Source: Pseudohalioglobus lutimaris (lineage in GTDB: Bacteria > Pseudomonadota > Gammaproteobacteria > Pseudomonadales > Halieaceae). From it: a stretch of DNA of 64,000 bases. The stretch's first letter is position 1. Each line of letters starts with the position of its first letter. Under the pieces are notes generated by a model. The model was not told the DNA's origin and searched no databases. It was given only the letters and a program-made list of their open reading frames with translations. Where the stretch lies: NCBI RefSeq assembly GCF_002866825.1, contig NZ_PKUS01000001.1, forward strand, positions 372,001-436,000. The letters are read 5' to 3'. Of the stretch, positions 1 to 9,134 are shown piece after piece. The position numbers and the translations under genes were made by a program.

Positions 1-102
1 TCGGCACTCAAGCACACCGGGCATGAGCAGTTAATACAGGTACTCAATAACTGGCTGACGGATGAGAGTGTCTATGACGATGAGGACATCGCGGACGCTT
101 AG
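1..102 (+). CDS. C-terminal end of an unidentified protein (partial)
   Basis: The plus frame is open from the first base and stops with TAG at 100-102, giving a 33-residue acidic tail that ends in DDEDIADA. The start lies outside the window. The fragment is too short to assign a family. It is kept because the frame is open to the edge, the codon use looks coding, and no other frame explains this stretch. The 120 bases after the stop hold no convincing plus-strand terminator. Confidence 0.5.
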   Translation, partial: SALKHTGHEQLIQVLNNWLTDESVYDDEDIADA

Positions 103-221
103 CCTCCCCTGGCTGGTCATTGGAACGGGTAGATACCGCGGGTGGGTGGTCAGTCACCTGGGGACCAGGCACATGGCTACCGGCTTGCTGCCTCCCACGG
201 GCGCACCTCTCATGCGTAGGC

Positions 222-259
222 AAAAAAAACCCGGTTGCCTCTAGGGGAAGGCAACCGGG
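222..259 (-). terminator. Rho-independent terminator (minus strand)
   Basis: An 11-bp GC-rich perfect stem (230-240 with 249-259) closes an 8-nt loop and is followed on the minus strand by an eight-base U tract. On the plus strand the hairpin has no T run after it, so it acts on minus-strand transcription. No minus-strand protein gene ends nearby: the closest is polA, about 950 bases away across the antisense mtfA gene. That is why an independent small RNA is suspected. Confidence 0.75.
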
Positions 260-345
260 CAACTAACGTCTCTGGGGAAAGAGACTTGCTCGCAAAGGTC
301 CGTGGGGACGAACCTTTTCAGGGATAGTAGCGTTTGCTACCCGAA
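222..345 (-). ncRNA. Candidate small RNA with three C-rich loops and an intrinsic terminator
   Basis: Read on the minus strand, four stem-loops follow one another: 340-327 (5-bp stem), 317-294 (10-bp stem with one mismatch), 285-268 (6-bp stem) and 259-230 (11-bp stem). The last is followed by eight U residues (229-222), which makes it a textbook Rho-independent terminator. The loops of the last three hairpins each expose CCCC. The motif (GGGGA on the plus strand) starts at 244, 274 and 304, exactly 30 bases apart. C-rich loops of this kind in other bacteria pair with Shine-Dalgarno sequences. The element lies on the polA strand, beyond polA and the oppositely oriented mtfA gene; Spot 42 and ErsA are also found near polA in other gammaproteobacteria. 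The 5' end and promoter are not defined, and transcription is inferred only from the terminator and structure. Alternatively the plus-strand transcript exposes GGGGA in its loops, as CsrA-binding RNAs do, but that strand has no terminator. Confidence 0.5.
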
Positions 346-393
346 ATATGACCGGGCATAGTGATAAAAGTTCAGCACAAATGGAAAATTCCT

Positions 394-1215
394 ATGGACA
401 CGGCGTCACTTATTTTTTTACTGATCTGCGCCGTTGGCGTCGGCCTGTTTATCTACCAGACTTTTTGGCGGGACAAACTGATCCGTCGGCGGCGTTTCCC
501 CCTGTCATGGAAAGAAACGCTCACCAACAACCTGCCTGTGTATGCTGCCCTCTCCCCGGCAGAGCGCGACCGGCTACACCAACTCATCCAGCTTTTCCTG
601 GCGGAAAAAGACTTCTACGGTTGCGCCGGACTGGAGCTTACCGATGAGATACGCGTCACCATTGCCGGCCAGGCCTGCCTGCTCCTGCTCAACCAGAACT
701 CCCCTGTGTATCCCTCTCTGATGTCGGTACTGGTCTATCCAGCCGGCTTTCGCGTGGACCGTGAAACAGTCCTCGACAACGGCACCCTGGCCCAGCAGGA
801 TCATCACCTGCTTGGTGAGTCATGGAGCAATGGCAAGGTCATACTTTCCTGGGATGATGTTGAAAAGGGTGCCGCCGACTTCAGCGATGGCCACAACGTC
901 GTACTGCACGAGTTCGCCCACCAGCTGGACGGGCTTTCCGGGTCGACCAATGGTGCACCGCCACTGCATCGCAACAGCTACCAGTCATGGGCCAGGGTGT
1001 TCAGCGAGAACTTCGATGATCTACGCTCGCGCGCCTTCCGCGATCAGGCCACGGTAATGGACCAATATGGCGCCACCAACCCGGCAGAGTTCTTTGCGGT
1101 GGCAACCGAAACGTTTTTCGAGCGACCCCACGCATTGCACAAAACCCGGCCAGACCTCTTCGCCGAGCTCGTCGACTACTATCGCCTGGACCCCAGGCAA
1201 TGGCATCAGGACTAG
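394..1215 (+). CDS. mtfA: MtfA-like zinc metallopeptidase (M90 family)
   Basis: This is a membrane-anchored member of the MtfA/M90 peptidase family; the E. coli protein binds the repressor Mlc and has aminopeptidase activity. The zinc-binding HEXXH motif is visible as HEFAHQLDG about two thirds along the protein. The family signature [11 protein letters not shown] lies downstream and supplies the third ligand. I chose ATG 394 (273 residues) because a hydrophobic segment, [20 protein letters not shown], follows it directly and a GGA lies about 8 bases upstream. A GTG at 361 in the same frame would add 11 polar residues and has no ribosome site. The stop shares the palindrome CTAG with the stop of the convergent polA, so the two coding regions overlap by four bases. 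The substrate in this organism is unknown. Confidence 0.85.
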   Translation: MDTASLIFLLICAVGVGLFIYQTFWRDKLIRRRRFPLSWKETLTNNLPVYAALSPAERDRLHQLIQLFLAEKDFYGCAGLELTDEIRVTIAGQACLLLLNQNSPVYPSLMSVLVYPAGFRVDRETVLDNGTLAQQDHHLLGESWSNGKVILSWDDVEKGAADFSDGHNVVLHEFAHQLDGLSGSTNGAPPLHRNSYQSWARVFSENFDDLRSRAFRDQATVMDQYGATNPAEFFAVATETFFERPHALHKTRPDLFAELVDYYRLDPRQWHQD

Positions 1216-3929
1216 TGCGCCTCGTCCCAATTTTTACCGGCGCCAGATTCCACCAGTAACGGCACAGACAAGTCTGCGGCGCCAGCCATTAAGCTACACA
1301 ACTCACTGCTCACGGCATCCACTTGAGCAGTGGCAACTTCCAGCACCAGTTCGTCATGCACCTGCATGATCATCCTCGCATCCGCATCGCCCCGCTCCAG
1401 CCACTCATCGACGGCCAGCATGGCACGCTTGATAATATCCGCAGCAGTGCCCTGCATGGGCGCGTTGATCGCGGTGCGCTCGGCCGCCTGTACCCGCATC
1501 TTATTGCGGGCATTGATTTCCGGCAGATACAGTCGACGGCCAAACATTGTCTCCACGTAACCCTGTTCCCTGGCAAGTGCGCGGGTACGGTCCATATACT
1601 CAGCAACGCCAGGATAACGCTGGAAGTACCGGTCAATATACTCCTGGGCCTCACTTCGCCCCAGGTGTAACTGCTTGGCCAGGCCAAACGCTGACATGCC
1701 GTAAATCAGGCCGAAGTTGATCGCCTTAGCCTTGCGTCGCTGATCTCCGGACACTTCCTCAAGGTCGACCTCGAAGACCTCGGAGGCCGTTGCCCGGTGG
1801 ACATCCTGTCCTTCCTTGAACGCCTTGAGCAGGCCCTCATCGGCAGAGAGGTGGGCCATGATGCGCAACTCAATCTGTGAGTAGTCAGCGGCAACGATGC
1901 GGTAGCCATCTGGCGCCACAAAGGCCTGTCGAATTCGCCTGCCCTCCTCCGTGCGAATGGGAATGTTCTGCAGGTTCGGATCTGAGGACGACAGGCGACC
2001 GGTGGCGGCCACCGCCTGATGGTAGGAGGTATGCACCCTGCCCGTACGCGCATTCACCATCTCCGGTAGCTTGTCGGTATAGGTAGACTTGAGTTTGGAC
2101 AGGCTGCGATATTCCAGAAGCAACTTCGGGAGCGGATAGTCGAGCGCCAGTTCCACCAGCACATCTTCCGCCGTGCTGGGCGCGCCTTTGGGGGTTTTCT
2201 TGATGACCGGCAGGTTCAATTTTTCAAACAGGATTTCCCCCAGTTGCTTGGGCGAGCCGAGATTGAACTCCTGTCCGGCCAGATCGTAGGCTTGCGACTT
2301 TAGCTCCTCCAGCCGCTTTCCCAGTTCACCGCTTTGTTTATGCAGTAATTCGGCAGAGATCAACGCCCCCTGCCTTTCAATTTTTGACAGCACTGAAACC
2401 AGCGGCAACTCAATGTCCCTGAATACACTAGCCAGGCTTTGCTCCGCTTCCAGCTTTGGCCACAGCGCCTGGTGCAGGCGCAGGGTGATATCTGCATCCT
2501 CGGCTGCATATGGCCCCGCCTCTTCCACTTTGACCTGGTTGAACGTCAGCTGCTTTGCACCCTTCCCGGCAATGTCTTCGAAATGAATGGTGTTCTGCCC
2601 CAGGTATTTCAGCGCCAGGCTGTCCATGTCGTGACGAGTGGCAGTGGAGTCCAGCACATAGGACTCAAGCATGGTGTCATAGGCGATGCCGCGCAGGGTG
2701 ATGTCATGGTTGGCCAGCACACTGGCATCATATTTCAGATTCTGCCCCACCTTTGCCTGATCGGGGTCCTCTAACAGCGGTTTTAGCTGTGCAAGCACAT
2801 CGGCCCGGTCCAGTTGCTCGGGCGCGCCGAGGTAATCATGGGCAAGCGGCACATAGGCCGCCCTCCCCGCCTCGACTGCAAAGGACACACCAACGATCTG
2901 GGCCTCCATATAATTGAGGCTGGTGGTTTCGGTATCGAAGGCAAACAGCCCGGCCTCGTGCAGTGTTTCTATCCAGCTGTCCAGCGCCGATTGGGTGGTA
3001 ACAATCTCATAGTCGGTCTCCACCTGCTCCGCCGTTGTCGCTACCTCACCCTCCGCCAATAGCTCGTCCAGCCACCCGCGAAACTCCATCCGCGTGAACC
3101 AGTCGACCAGTGCCTCCCGGTCCGGTACGCCGTTAACCAGTTCTTCCGGGGCCAGGTTTAGTTCCACATCCGTTTTAATGGTGGCAAGTTCGTGTGACAG
3201 CAAGGCATTAGCCCGCTCTGCTTCCAGTTTTGGTGCCAGACTCTTTGCGCCGCGAAATGGCTGGTCTGCCACTTTTTCCAGAGAGCTGTAAATACTTTCA
3301 AGCCCGCCCAGCCCCTTGATAAGACCCGCCGCTGTTTTTTCACCGACCCCGGCTACACCGGGAATGTTGTCGGCTTTGTCGCCCATCAGGGCAAGAAAGT
3401 CGATAAATAGATCCGCAGAGAAGCCATACTTCTCCTCGACAGCAGCCTCGTCCAATACCGTATCAGTCATCGTGTTGACCAGGGTGGTGTGCTTGTTCAC
3501 CAACTGCACCATATCCTTGTCACCGGTGGACACCACCACATCCCTGCCCTGCTCGCTAAGCTGCCGGGCCAGCGTGCCGATCACATCGTCAGCCTCGACG
3601 CCTGGTACACAGAGAAACGGCAAGCCCATCGCCTGGACGATGGCGTGTATAGGCTCTATCTGCTCCCGAAGTTCATCGGGCATGGGCGGTCGATTCGCCT
3701 TGTACTCAGGATAAATATCGCTGCGGAAAGTTGTGCCCTTGGCATCGAATACCGCGACCACCGGTGAGCCGGGGTACTGGGCCAACAGCTTCCGCAACAT
3801 GCTGATCACTCCGCGCACAGCGCCGGTGTTGTGACCACTGGACGTGGTGAGCATAGGGAGCGCATGAAACGCCCGAAAGACGTAGGACGAACCGTCAACG
3901 AGCACGATGGGAGAGGCTTGCTTGGACAT
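1212..3929 (-). CDS. polA: DNA polymerase I
   Basis: This is full-length Pol I (905 residues; E. coli has 928), which removes primers and fills gaps in lagging-strand synthesis and repair. The N-terminal 5' nuclease domain (about 1-300) shows [11 protein letters not shown] and [11 protein letters not shown]. The 3'-5' proofreading domain keeps its acidic residues in [10 protein letters not shown] (D332, E334), with [11 protein letters not shown] and [11 protein letters not shown] following. The polymerase domain contains motif A ([14 protein letters not shown]), the O helix ([20 protein letters not shown]) and motif C ([10 protein letters not shown]). All catalytic positions are intact. The gene stands alone, converging on mtfA with shared stop codons. 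Confidence 0.98.
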   Translation of the reverse strand: MSKQASPIVLVDGSSYVFRAFHALPMLTTSSGHNTGAVRGVISMLRKLLAQYPGSPVVAVFDAKGTTFRSDIYPEYKANRPPMPDELREQIEPIHAIVQAMGLPFLCVPGVEADDVIGTLARQLSEQGRDVVVSTGDKDMVQLVNKHTTLVNTMTDTVLDEAAVEEKYGFSADLFIDFLALMGDKADNIPGVAGVGEKTAAGLIKGLGGLESIYSSLEKVADQPFRGAKSLAPKLEAERANALLSHELATIKTDVELNLAPEELVNGVPDREALVDWFTRMEFRGWLDELLAEGEVATTAEQVETDYEIVTTQSALDSWIETLHEAGLFAFDTETTSLNYMEAQIVGVSFAVEAGRAAYVPLAHDYLGAPEQLDRADVLAQLKPLLEDPDQAKVGQNLKYDASVLANHDITLRGIAYDTMLESYVLDSTATRHDMDSLALKYLGQNTIHFEDIAGKGAKQLTFNQVKVEEAGPYAAEDADITLRLHQALWPKLEAEQSLASVFRDIELPLVSVLSKIERQGALISAELLHKQSGELGKRLEELKSQAYDLAGQEFNLGSPKQLGEILFEKLNLPVIKKTPKGAPSTAEDVLVELALDYPLPKLLLEYRSLSKLKSTYTDKLPEMVNARTGRVHTSYHQAVAATGRLSSSDPNLQNIPIRTEEGRRIRQAFVAPDGYRIVAADYSQIELRIMAHLSADEGLLKAFKEGQDVHRATASEVFEVDLEEVSGDQRRKAKAINFGLIYGMSAFGLAKQLHLGRSEAQEYIDRYFQRYPGVAEYMDRTRALAREQGYVETMFGRRLYLPEINARNKMRVQAAERTAINAPMQGTAADIIKRAMLAVDEWLERGDADARMIMQVHDELVLEVATAQVDAVSSELCSLMAGAADLSVPLLVESGAGKNWDEAH

Positions 3930-4295
3930 AGGTCAACGCTAGAACACAGACAGGGAAAGTACACGCCGAGAGCCCGGGGCATCCGACGCGCGCGTACCGC
4001 GATTAAAGCCGATCCGGTTGCAAATTGCCATGCAAGGGTAACCCCAATCAGCGACAGCTAGAAGGCGATACTTCTTACCACACTATTGTTACCCCTGGGA
4101 AAGCCGCCGCGCAGCTACCCAGCCAGCATTGAAGCCGTGACCATTTTTCAGTTTTTATCGACTTTTGGCGACACATGACATCAATTTAGGCCAATTAGTC
4201 GTGATGACACAGGCTCTTCAGGCTACTGGCAGGGAGCAGGTGATCCGGCGCATTGGTGCCGGCGTAACAATCGGTAACAAACTGGGAGCAGCACC
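3930..4295. other. Intergenic region between polA and the small exported protein gene
   Basis: This 366-bp divergent spacer must carry the promoters for polA (leftward) and for the gene at 4296 (rightward). I see no convincing sigma70 pair. A 7-bp hairpin (4245-4262, one GU pair) and a direct repeat of GTAACAA (4264-4280) lie in the leader of the 4296 gene. No open frame of coding character is present. Confidence 0.4.
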
Positions 4296-4604
4296 ATGAA
4301 AACCTACATCACCGCTTCACTTGCAGCAGTCGCCCTGTTGGGCAGCCTTCACTTACAGGCCCATGAGGGCATCACTAACCTGCCGAGCACCCCTGTACCC
4401 GGCGCACTGGCCACGTCCGGTGCAACGTCATATGGCACCAACCACTATAGAACGCAGTATGAAATCAGCGATTTACTTGCGGCGGTCGCCGAGGACGCAG
4501 GCGCCGAGCTTAGCAAGCTCCTGGGCAGGGCGCTCGCCAGGAAAGAGGGCAGCAAAGCTCCTATTGCGGATAGGCAGACAGAGAAGGTAGCAAGCGCTTA
4601 CTAA
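4296..4604 (+). CDS. Small exported protein of unknown function
   Basis: The 102-residue product begins with a typical signal peptide: MKTY, then a hydrophobic core, then a likely signal peptidase I site after LHLQA. The mature protein would be about 80 residues, start with HEG and lie in the periplasm or outside. It has no cysteine and no membrane segment. Its C-terminal half is helical and charged (ISDLLAAVAEDAGAELSKLLGRALARKEG). ATG 4296 is preceded by GGGAG at a good distance. I do not recognise a family. It lies 15 bases from the convergent SCO gene, so a link to oxidase assembly is possible only by position. Confidence 0.7.
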   Translation: MKTYITASLAAVALLGSLHLQAHEGITNLPSTPVPGALATSGATSYGTNHYRTQYEISDLLAAVAEDAGAELSKLLGRALARKEGSKAPIADRQTEKVASAY

Positions 4605-4619
4605 GTACAGGCGCCTTTA

Positions 4620-5294
4620 CTACAGGCCCTTTTCCCAGAGAATCCGGGCGGAGCGGAAGGTTACCTTCATCTTCGCCTGATCCAGCGGGGTCTTGAAAAA
4701 GCCATGATAGTCGCCCCGTGGGTTTATAAGTACCACATTGGCACTATGGTCCACCAGATAGTTCGCTTCCTGCCCTGGAACTTTCCGAAAGGGCGTATTT
4801 AACGCTGTCGCGAAGCGATGGATATCCAGAAACTCCCCGGTCACGCCGATAAAGTCGTCATTAAAATACGGAATGTACTCCGCTAGTTGCTGCACAGTAT
4901 CTCGCGCTGGATCTACTGACACCATCACCACCTGCGTATCCTCTGCCTCCGTGCCCTGCAGTTGTGCCATGAACGTGTCAAGGAAAGCCATCGTCGTGGG
5001 GCAGATATCCGGACAGTATGTGAAGCCGAAGAACACCAGGCTCCAGCGTCCTTCAAGGCGATCCCGCCCAAACGCCTCGCCATGATGGTCAATCAGCTTT
5101 AGTTCTCCGAAATTTCTTGGCGTTTGCAGCAAATAAAGGCCGTTTACCTTCATTTCTGCAGGGGTCATCACCCGTGGTTGCTGAATGCGATAGACGAATC
5201 CACCGACAATCACGGCAATAAACAAGAGAACAATAGAGACAGTCAGCCTGATATTACGGGTCTGGCGCCGCGGGCGGCCACTGGAATCGCTCAT
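4620..5294 (-). CDS. SCO1/SenC copper chaperone
   Basis: This SCO-family protein delivers copper to the CuA site of cytochrome c oxidase subunit II from the periplasmic face of the inner membrane. One N-terminal membrane anchor (about residues 16-34) is followed by a thioredoxin-like domain. The copper ligands are present: C94 and C98 in TYCPDICPT and H183 in VDHSANVV. It is the last gene of the oxidase cluster and overlaps the 3' end of cyoE by four bases (ATGA), so the two are translationally coupled. Confidence 0.95.
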   Translation of the reverse strand: MSDSSGRPRRQTRNIRLTVSIVLLFIAVIVGGFVYRIQQPRVMTPAEMKVNGLYLLQTPRNFGELKLIDHHGEAFGRDRLEGRWSLVFFGFTYCPDICPTTMAFLDTFMAQLQGTEAEDTQVVMVSVDPARDTVQQLAEYIPYFNDDFIGVTGEFLDIHRFATALNTPFRKVPGQEANYLVDHSANVVLINPRGDYHGFFKTPLDQAKMKVTFRSARILWEKGL

Positions 5295-6205
5295 AGGGTA
5301 CTCACCGGGAAAATATAGTGGTCAAGCAGCATTATTACGAACAGCGCCATCAGGTAAATGATCGAATACTTGAAGGTTTCCATAGGCGCCTTGGGGTTTT
5401 TGCCGCGCATCAACTCAATAGCCCAGTAGAGGAAGCCGCCACCCAGAACCACGGCACCAAGCAGGTAGAGCGGGCCGCTCATGCGCGTGGCATAGGGCAT
5501 AAGCGTAATCAGGAACATGATGATGGTGTACAACAGTATCTGCAACTTGGTGAAAGCCACGCCGTGCGTGACCGGCAACATGGGAATCCCCACTGCGGCG
5601 TATTCTTCCCGGCGATGAATCGCCAGGGCCCAGAAATGGGGTGGCGTCCAGGCGAAGATTATCAATACCAGGAGGAGGGCGTGGCCATGGATATGTCCAG
5701 TTACCGCGGTCCAGCCGAGCAGGGGAGGGGCCGCACCCGCAAGCCCGCCAATGACGATATTCTGCGGCGTCGCGCGCTTGAGGAACATTGTGTAAACAAA
5801 GGCGTACCCGACCAGGGAGGCCAGGGTCAGCCAGGCAGTTAGCGGGTTGATGAATACCAGCAGGATGGTCATCCCCAGGCCGCCGATTATCAGCGCAAAC
5901 GCTGCCGCCTGCAGGTTGCCCACACGACCCGTCGCCACGGGCCGATTGTGCGTGCGGGTCATCTGCTGGTCCACGCGCTGGTCGACCAGGTGATTGACGG
6001 CGGCGGCCGCGCCGGCACAGAGTGCAATGCCCAGGTTGCCAAGAATGAGCACATCCAGCGGAACCATGCCCGGAACAGCCATAAACATCCCGATGGCCGA
6101 AGTAAGAATCATCAGCAGCACAACATTGGGCTTGGTCAGCTCCTTGTAGTCGCGCCAGGTGGCCGCGTCAGTGCTTTGCAAATCTGGCATAGGACGCTTA
6201 CTCAC
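5291..6205 (-). CDS. cyoE: Protoheme IX farnesyltransferase (heme O synthase)
   Basis: This UbiA-type polytopic membrane prenyltransferase adds a farnesyl group to heme b to give heme O, the precursor of heme A. The first aspartate-rich region, [19 protein letters not shown], continues into the NRPVATGR signature. About nine hydrophobic segments are visible and the length (304) is normal. The frame begins with GTG at 6205, overlapping the upstream gene by eight bases; an ATG follows five codons in. In related clusters ctaA (COX15) sits just upstream, and here it is missing. Confidence 0.95.
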   Translation of the reverse strand: MSKRPMPDLQSTDAATWRDYKELTKPNVVLLMILTSAIGMFMAVPGMVPLDVLILGNLGIALCAGAAAAVNHLVDQRVDQQMTRTHNRPVATGRVGNLQAAAFALIIGGLGMTILLVFINPLTAWLTLASLVGYAFVYTMFLKRATPQNIVIGGLAGAAPPLLGWTAVTGHIHGHALLLVLIIFAWTPPHFWALAIHRREEYAAVGIPMLPVTHGVAFTKLQILLYTIIMFLITLMPYATRMSGPLYLLGAVVLGGGFLYWAIELMRGKNPKAPMETFKYSIIYLMALFVIMLLDHYIFPVSTL

Positions 6206-6857
6206 TGGAATTCTTCAGCAGGAACTTGAGGTCAGAGATCACATCCTTGTAATGAATCCCATCATTGTAGGACATCATCACCCAGCCAGCCGGATCAACC
6301 AGGTACCAGGTACTGTCATTGGTTAACTCCTCAGGAAACAGTGAGCGATAGCTGCCCTCGGCCAGGGCAAGTGCGATGGTGCCACGGTGCTCAGTAGCCA
6401 GCAGGTCTTCAAAGCTGGGCGGGGCGGGGAGTTGGTCGCTCAGCTCTGTCACCCCAAGCTGAGTGTCTCCCGCCACTGTTTCGCTGAGGTAGAGCCGACC
6501 TATACGATTAAAGCCCTTACCCATGGCGACGTGTATCTGCCGGGTCAGGTAAAGATTATGTTCGCAGGCCTGGTCACAAACAGGGCCTTCGTTGGCGATC
6601 AACAGCCACCACTTGCGCGGCAGGTCCTGGTACCTGATCGCCGCTCCGGTATCCTCAGTCATCGCCACATCGTCGAGCTGGCGTGGCGGTTGTACCAGCT
6701 GGCCGCTGTTGGCAGTCCCGATCGCGCCTACCAGGTCGAGCTCACCGTTAATCACGAAGTACCACAGCCAGGTTGCTGCCAGGATCATGGTCAGCGGTAT
6801 GCCGGCTATTGTCAGTAGAACCAGGCGATTATTTCTGGCTTGTTTAGCGTTTTCCAT
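6198..6857 (-). CDS. Cytochrome oxidase cluster protein, PA0111-like
   Basis: The 219-residue protein has one N-terminal membrane segment ([22 protein letters not shown]) and a periplasmic domain. The domain contains [23 protein letters not shown], a thioredoxin/SCO-like strand and cysteine pair (C-x3-C). Proteins of this type lie between SURF1 and COX15 in pseudomonad oxidase clusters, as PA0111 does, and are presumed assembly factors. The gene overlaps cyoE by eight bases and starts three bases after SURF1. The assignment rests on position, topology and the CDQAC motif; its biochemical role is not established. Confidence 0.75.
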   Translation of the reverse strand: MENAKQARNNRLVLLTIAGIPLTMILAATWLWYFVINGELDLVGAIGTANSGQLVQPPRQLDDVAMTEDTGAAIRYQDLPRKWWLLIANEGPVCDQACEHNLYLTRQIHVAMGKGFNRIGRLYLSETVAGDTQLGVTELSDQLPAPPSFEDLLATEHRGTIALALAEGSYRSLFPEELTNDSTWYLVDPAGWVMMSYNDGIHYKDVISDLKFLLKNSSE

Positions 6858-6860
6858 AAT

Positions 6861-7616
6861 TTACTCTTGCCTGGAGCCCTTGCCCCGAATCAGCTGCCAA
6901 AGATTGCTGCTACGCAGTATGTATATCACCGCTAGCGCGAAAGCCATTGCGAACCATTGCACGGCATAACCGTGGTGCTTTTCCGGGCTAGCATTAATAA
7001 TCTGCCAGTCCACGGCCAACGCGCCGGGCTGGTTAGCGTCTATACGCACCGGATACGGGAACAGGCGCTCATCATCCGTTTCCACTGCGGAGCGTATTTT
7101 ATCCATTTCCACCGCCTGAATCTGCTTTGGCCATTGCACAGGAAGATTCTCATCCGCCAACAGATAAGGCTGGCCAGGCGTGACATAGACATGACCAGTA
7201 ATACGCACAGTGCCGGGCACCAGTGGCACGCTGGGCGCTACCTGGCGACTCGGGTCCGCCTGCACCCACCCTCTGTTGACCAGAGCCAGGCCTCCGCCGT
7301 CCAGTTCGAATACCGTCAATACCTCGTTGCCGTAACGCCGCTGTGACATGCGGTTATCCAGCAGGAAATACTCGCTCTCCCTGAAGCGCCCCGACAGGGC
7401 TACCGGCAGATAAGCTAAGGCCACAGAATCTGCCTGCCAGACCTCCGCAAGCGGGGCAGGGGGGCGGGCCTGCTGCTGCTCAAATGCCATGGCCAACGCC
7501 GCCTTCTCCTCAGCCCGATGCAATTGCCAGAACCCCAGGGAAATCAACAGAGGCAATAACGCCAGCGTGAACAGGGTAATACGCCACTCGAAGTCAAATT
7601 CAAGCCTGGTGGCCAT
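6861..7616 (-). CDS. SURF1 family cytochrome oxidase assembly protein
   Basis: SURF1 helps insert heme A into subunit I of cytochrome c oxidase. Two membrane segments, one at each end (RITLFTLALLPLLISLGFWQL and YAVQWFAMAFALAVIYIL), flank a periplasmic domain with the family signatures GFWQLHRAEEK, VNRGWV and EKHHGYAVQWF. I chose ATG 7616 because a GGAG lies eight bases upstream; a GTG at 7625 would add three residues. It lies in the run of minus-strand oxidase assembly genes. Confidence 0.93.
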   Translation of the reverse strand: MATRLEFDFEWRITLFTLALLPLLISLGFWQLHRAEEKAALAMAFEQQQARPPAPLAEVWQADSVALAYLPVALSGRFRESEYFLLDNRMSQRRYGNEVLTVFELDGGGLALVNRGWVQADPSRQVAPSVPLVPGTVRITGHVYVTPGQPYLLADENLPVQWPKQIQAVEMDKIRSAVETDDERLFPYPVRIDANQPGALAVDWQIINASPEKHHGYAVQWFAMAFALAVIYILRSSNLWQLIRGKGSRQE

Positions 7617-7689
7617 CACCCGCACTCCACTGCACGCCCGCGGCCAATAGCTGGTTTATAATGCATGCTCACCTTCGGAGGCATTCCTT

Positions 7690-7944
7690 TTGTTAAAAGC
7701 AGCGATAATCATTCTGATGCTGGCCCTGGTCGCCAGCCTGGGCAGTGGATTCTACTACCTGATGATGGATCAGGGGGACAAAACCAAGCGCCGCACCTTC
7801 CACTCACTGGGCGCCCGCCTCACCCTTGCCCTGGCATTGATGGGTCTGATTGTCTACGGCGTAGCCACCGGAAAACTCGGCCATCGCAACCCCTGGGATG
7901 GCGGGCCTATTCCAATCTCCGGACCAGAGCCCGGCTCGCAGTAG
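7690..7944 (+). CDS. DUF2909 twin-transmembrane protein
   Basis: The 84-residue membrane protein has two hydrophobic helices (AAIIILMLALVASLGSGFYYLM and LGARLTLALALMGLIVYGVA) joined by a short basic loop (DQGDKTKRR). This matches the DUF2909 family found inside proteobacterial oxidase clusters between coxC and SURF1. The start codon is TTG (7690), backed by a strong GGAGG eight bases upstream. It is the only gene of the cluster on the plus strand and is followed by a long terminator hairpin. Confidence 0.85.
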   Translation: MLKAAIIILMLALVASLGSGFYYLMMDQGDKTKRRTFHSLGARLTLALALMGLIVYGVATGKLGHRNPWDGGPIPISGPEPGSQ

Positions 7945-8037
7945 TTCAGACCGGGCGCTGTCGCATGGCTGGGCCACCTGGGCCCCACCGGCCTGCTCTG
8001 TGCTACCAGAGGGTGCTAACGTCAAACCCTTAACGCG

Positions 8038-8107
8038 GCATCCCCGCGTGGGCGGGGATCCAGAACCGTTTCTTCTGGACCCCCGCCCACGCGGGGATGC
8101 GTTTTTT
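8038..8107 (+). terminator. Very long hairpin with T run; REP-like repeat used as terminator
   Basis: Arms at 8038-8065 and 8073-8100 form a 28-bp stem with a single mismatch and a 7-nt loop, followed by six T residues on the plus strand. It should terminate the DUF2909 transcript. It also lies between the convergent coxC stop and DUF2909. The GC-rich arm (GCATCCCCGCGTGGGCGGGG) resembles dispersed intergenic repeats in many proteobacteria, so it may be one copy of a family. No second copy is visible in this window. Confidence 0.8.
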
Positions 8108-8122
8108 CTCTGGCTGCCGGGT

Positions 8123-9094
8123 CTAGAGGATATAGACAAACAGGAAGAGGAACACCCAGACCACATCTACGAAATGCCAATACCAACTTGAGGCTTCAAA
8201 GCCGAAGTGATCATCTGCAGTGAAATGCCCATTCAGGCTGCGGAACAACTGGATAGCCAGCATGGTCATCCCCATAAACACGTGGAAGCCATGGAACCCG
8301 GTGAGCATAAAGAAGGTTGAACCATAGATACCGGAGTTCAGGGTCAGGCCGAAGTGAGCATAGGCCTCGTAATATTCATAGAACTGCACAAAGAGAAAGA
8401 TCACACCCAGGGCAACGGTTATGGCCAACCACAGATTAAACTTCTTCTTGTTGCCATCGAGGATACCCATATGGGCAACGTGGCAGGTGAAGCTGGAGGT
8501 CAACAGTATGATGGTGTTCCACAAGGGCAGCCATTTGTACCAGGCAGCGGCTTCTGAAAACGCCATGGTGGTCTCGGCAGAGGTGAAAGAACCATTGTTG
8601 GCGATGGGTTGACTCGCCGCTCCACCGACCGCTTCCTGCGGTGTCAGGGCCATTGGCCAGGAAAACTCAAACCCTTCCCACAAGATGCCATTCATGCGCC
8701 CGCCATCTCCTTCACCGGCGAGCCAGGGGCCTACCAGCGTGCGCACGTAGAAAAGCGCGCCAAAAAAGGCGAAAAAGAACATTACTTCTGAAAAGATGAA
8801 CCAGAACATTCCCAGCACATAAGACTTTTTCATTTGCGCGCTGTTCATGCCCGCAATGTTTTCCTTGATCGCCTGGCGGAACCAGGCGAACAGGGTTGCC
8901 ACAAACCAGAACAGGCCAAACAAGAAGATTGACCACGAATTGGTAGACTCGTTGGGGTCCCCAAAGGTCATGTCATTCATGATGCTCGCGGCACCAAAAA
9001 TAGACAGGATCAGGCCAATTGTTGCCATGATCGCCATCTTGCTCTGCTCCGGTACGTAATACTTCTCGTACTCGGTAGAGGTCGGATTACTCAT
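8123..9094 (-). CDS. coxC: Cytochrome c oxidase subunit III
   Basis: Subunit III of an aa3-type oxidase, 323 residues, with seven hydrophobic segments. Family signatures include FWFIFSEVMFFFAFFGALFY, the HMGILDGNKKKFNLWL turn, FYEYYEAYAHFGLTLNSGIYGSTFFMLTGFHG (which includes the FHGFHV motif) and the C-terminal SSWYWHFVDVVWVFLF. A GGAG lies seven bases before ATG 9094. It is transcribed after ctaG with a 40-bp gap. Confidence 0.97.
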   Translation of the reverse strand: MSNPTSTEYEKYYVPEQSKMAIMATIGLILSIFGAASIMNDMTFGDPNESTNSWSIFLFGLFWFVATLFAWFRQAIKENIAGMNSAQMKKSYVLGMFWFIFSEVMFFFAFFGALFYVRTLVGPWLAGEGDGGRMNGILWEGFEFSWPMALTPQEAVGGAASQPIANNGSFTSAETTMAFSEAAAWYKWLPLWNTIILLTSSFTCHVAHMGILDGNKKKFNLWLAITVALGVIFLFVQFYEYYEAYAHFGLTLNSGIYGSTFFMLTGFHGFHVFMGMTMLAIQLFRSLNGHFTADDHFGFEASSWYWHFVDVVWVFLFLFVYIL

Positions 9095-9134
9095 TTTATT
9101 TCTCCGTTAATTCGCAGGTTCCCCAACCTGCGCC

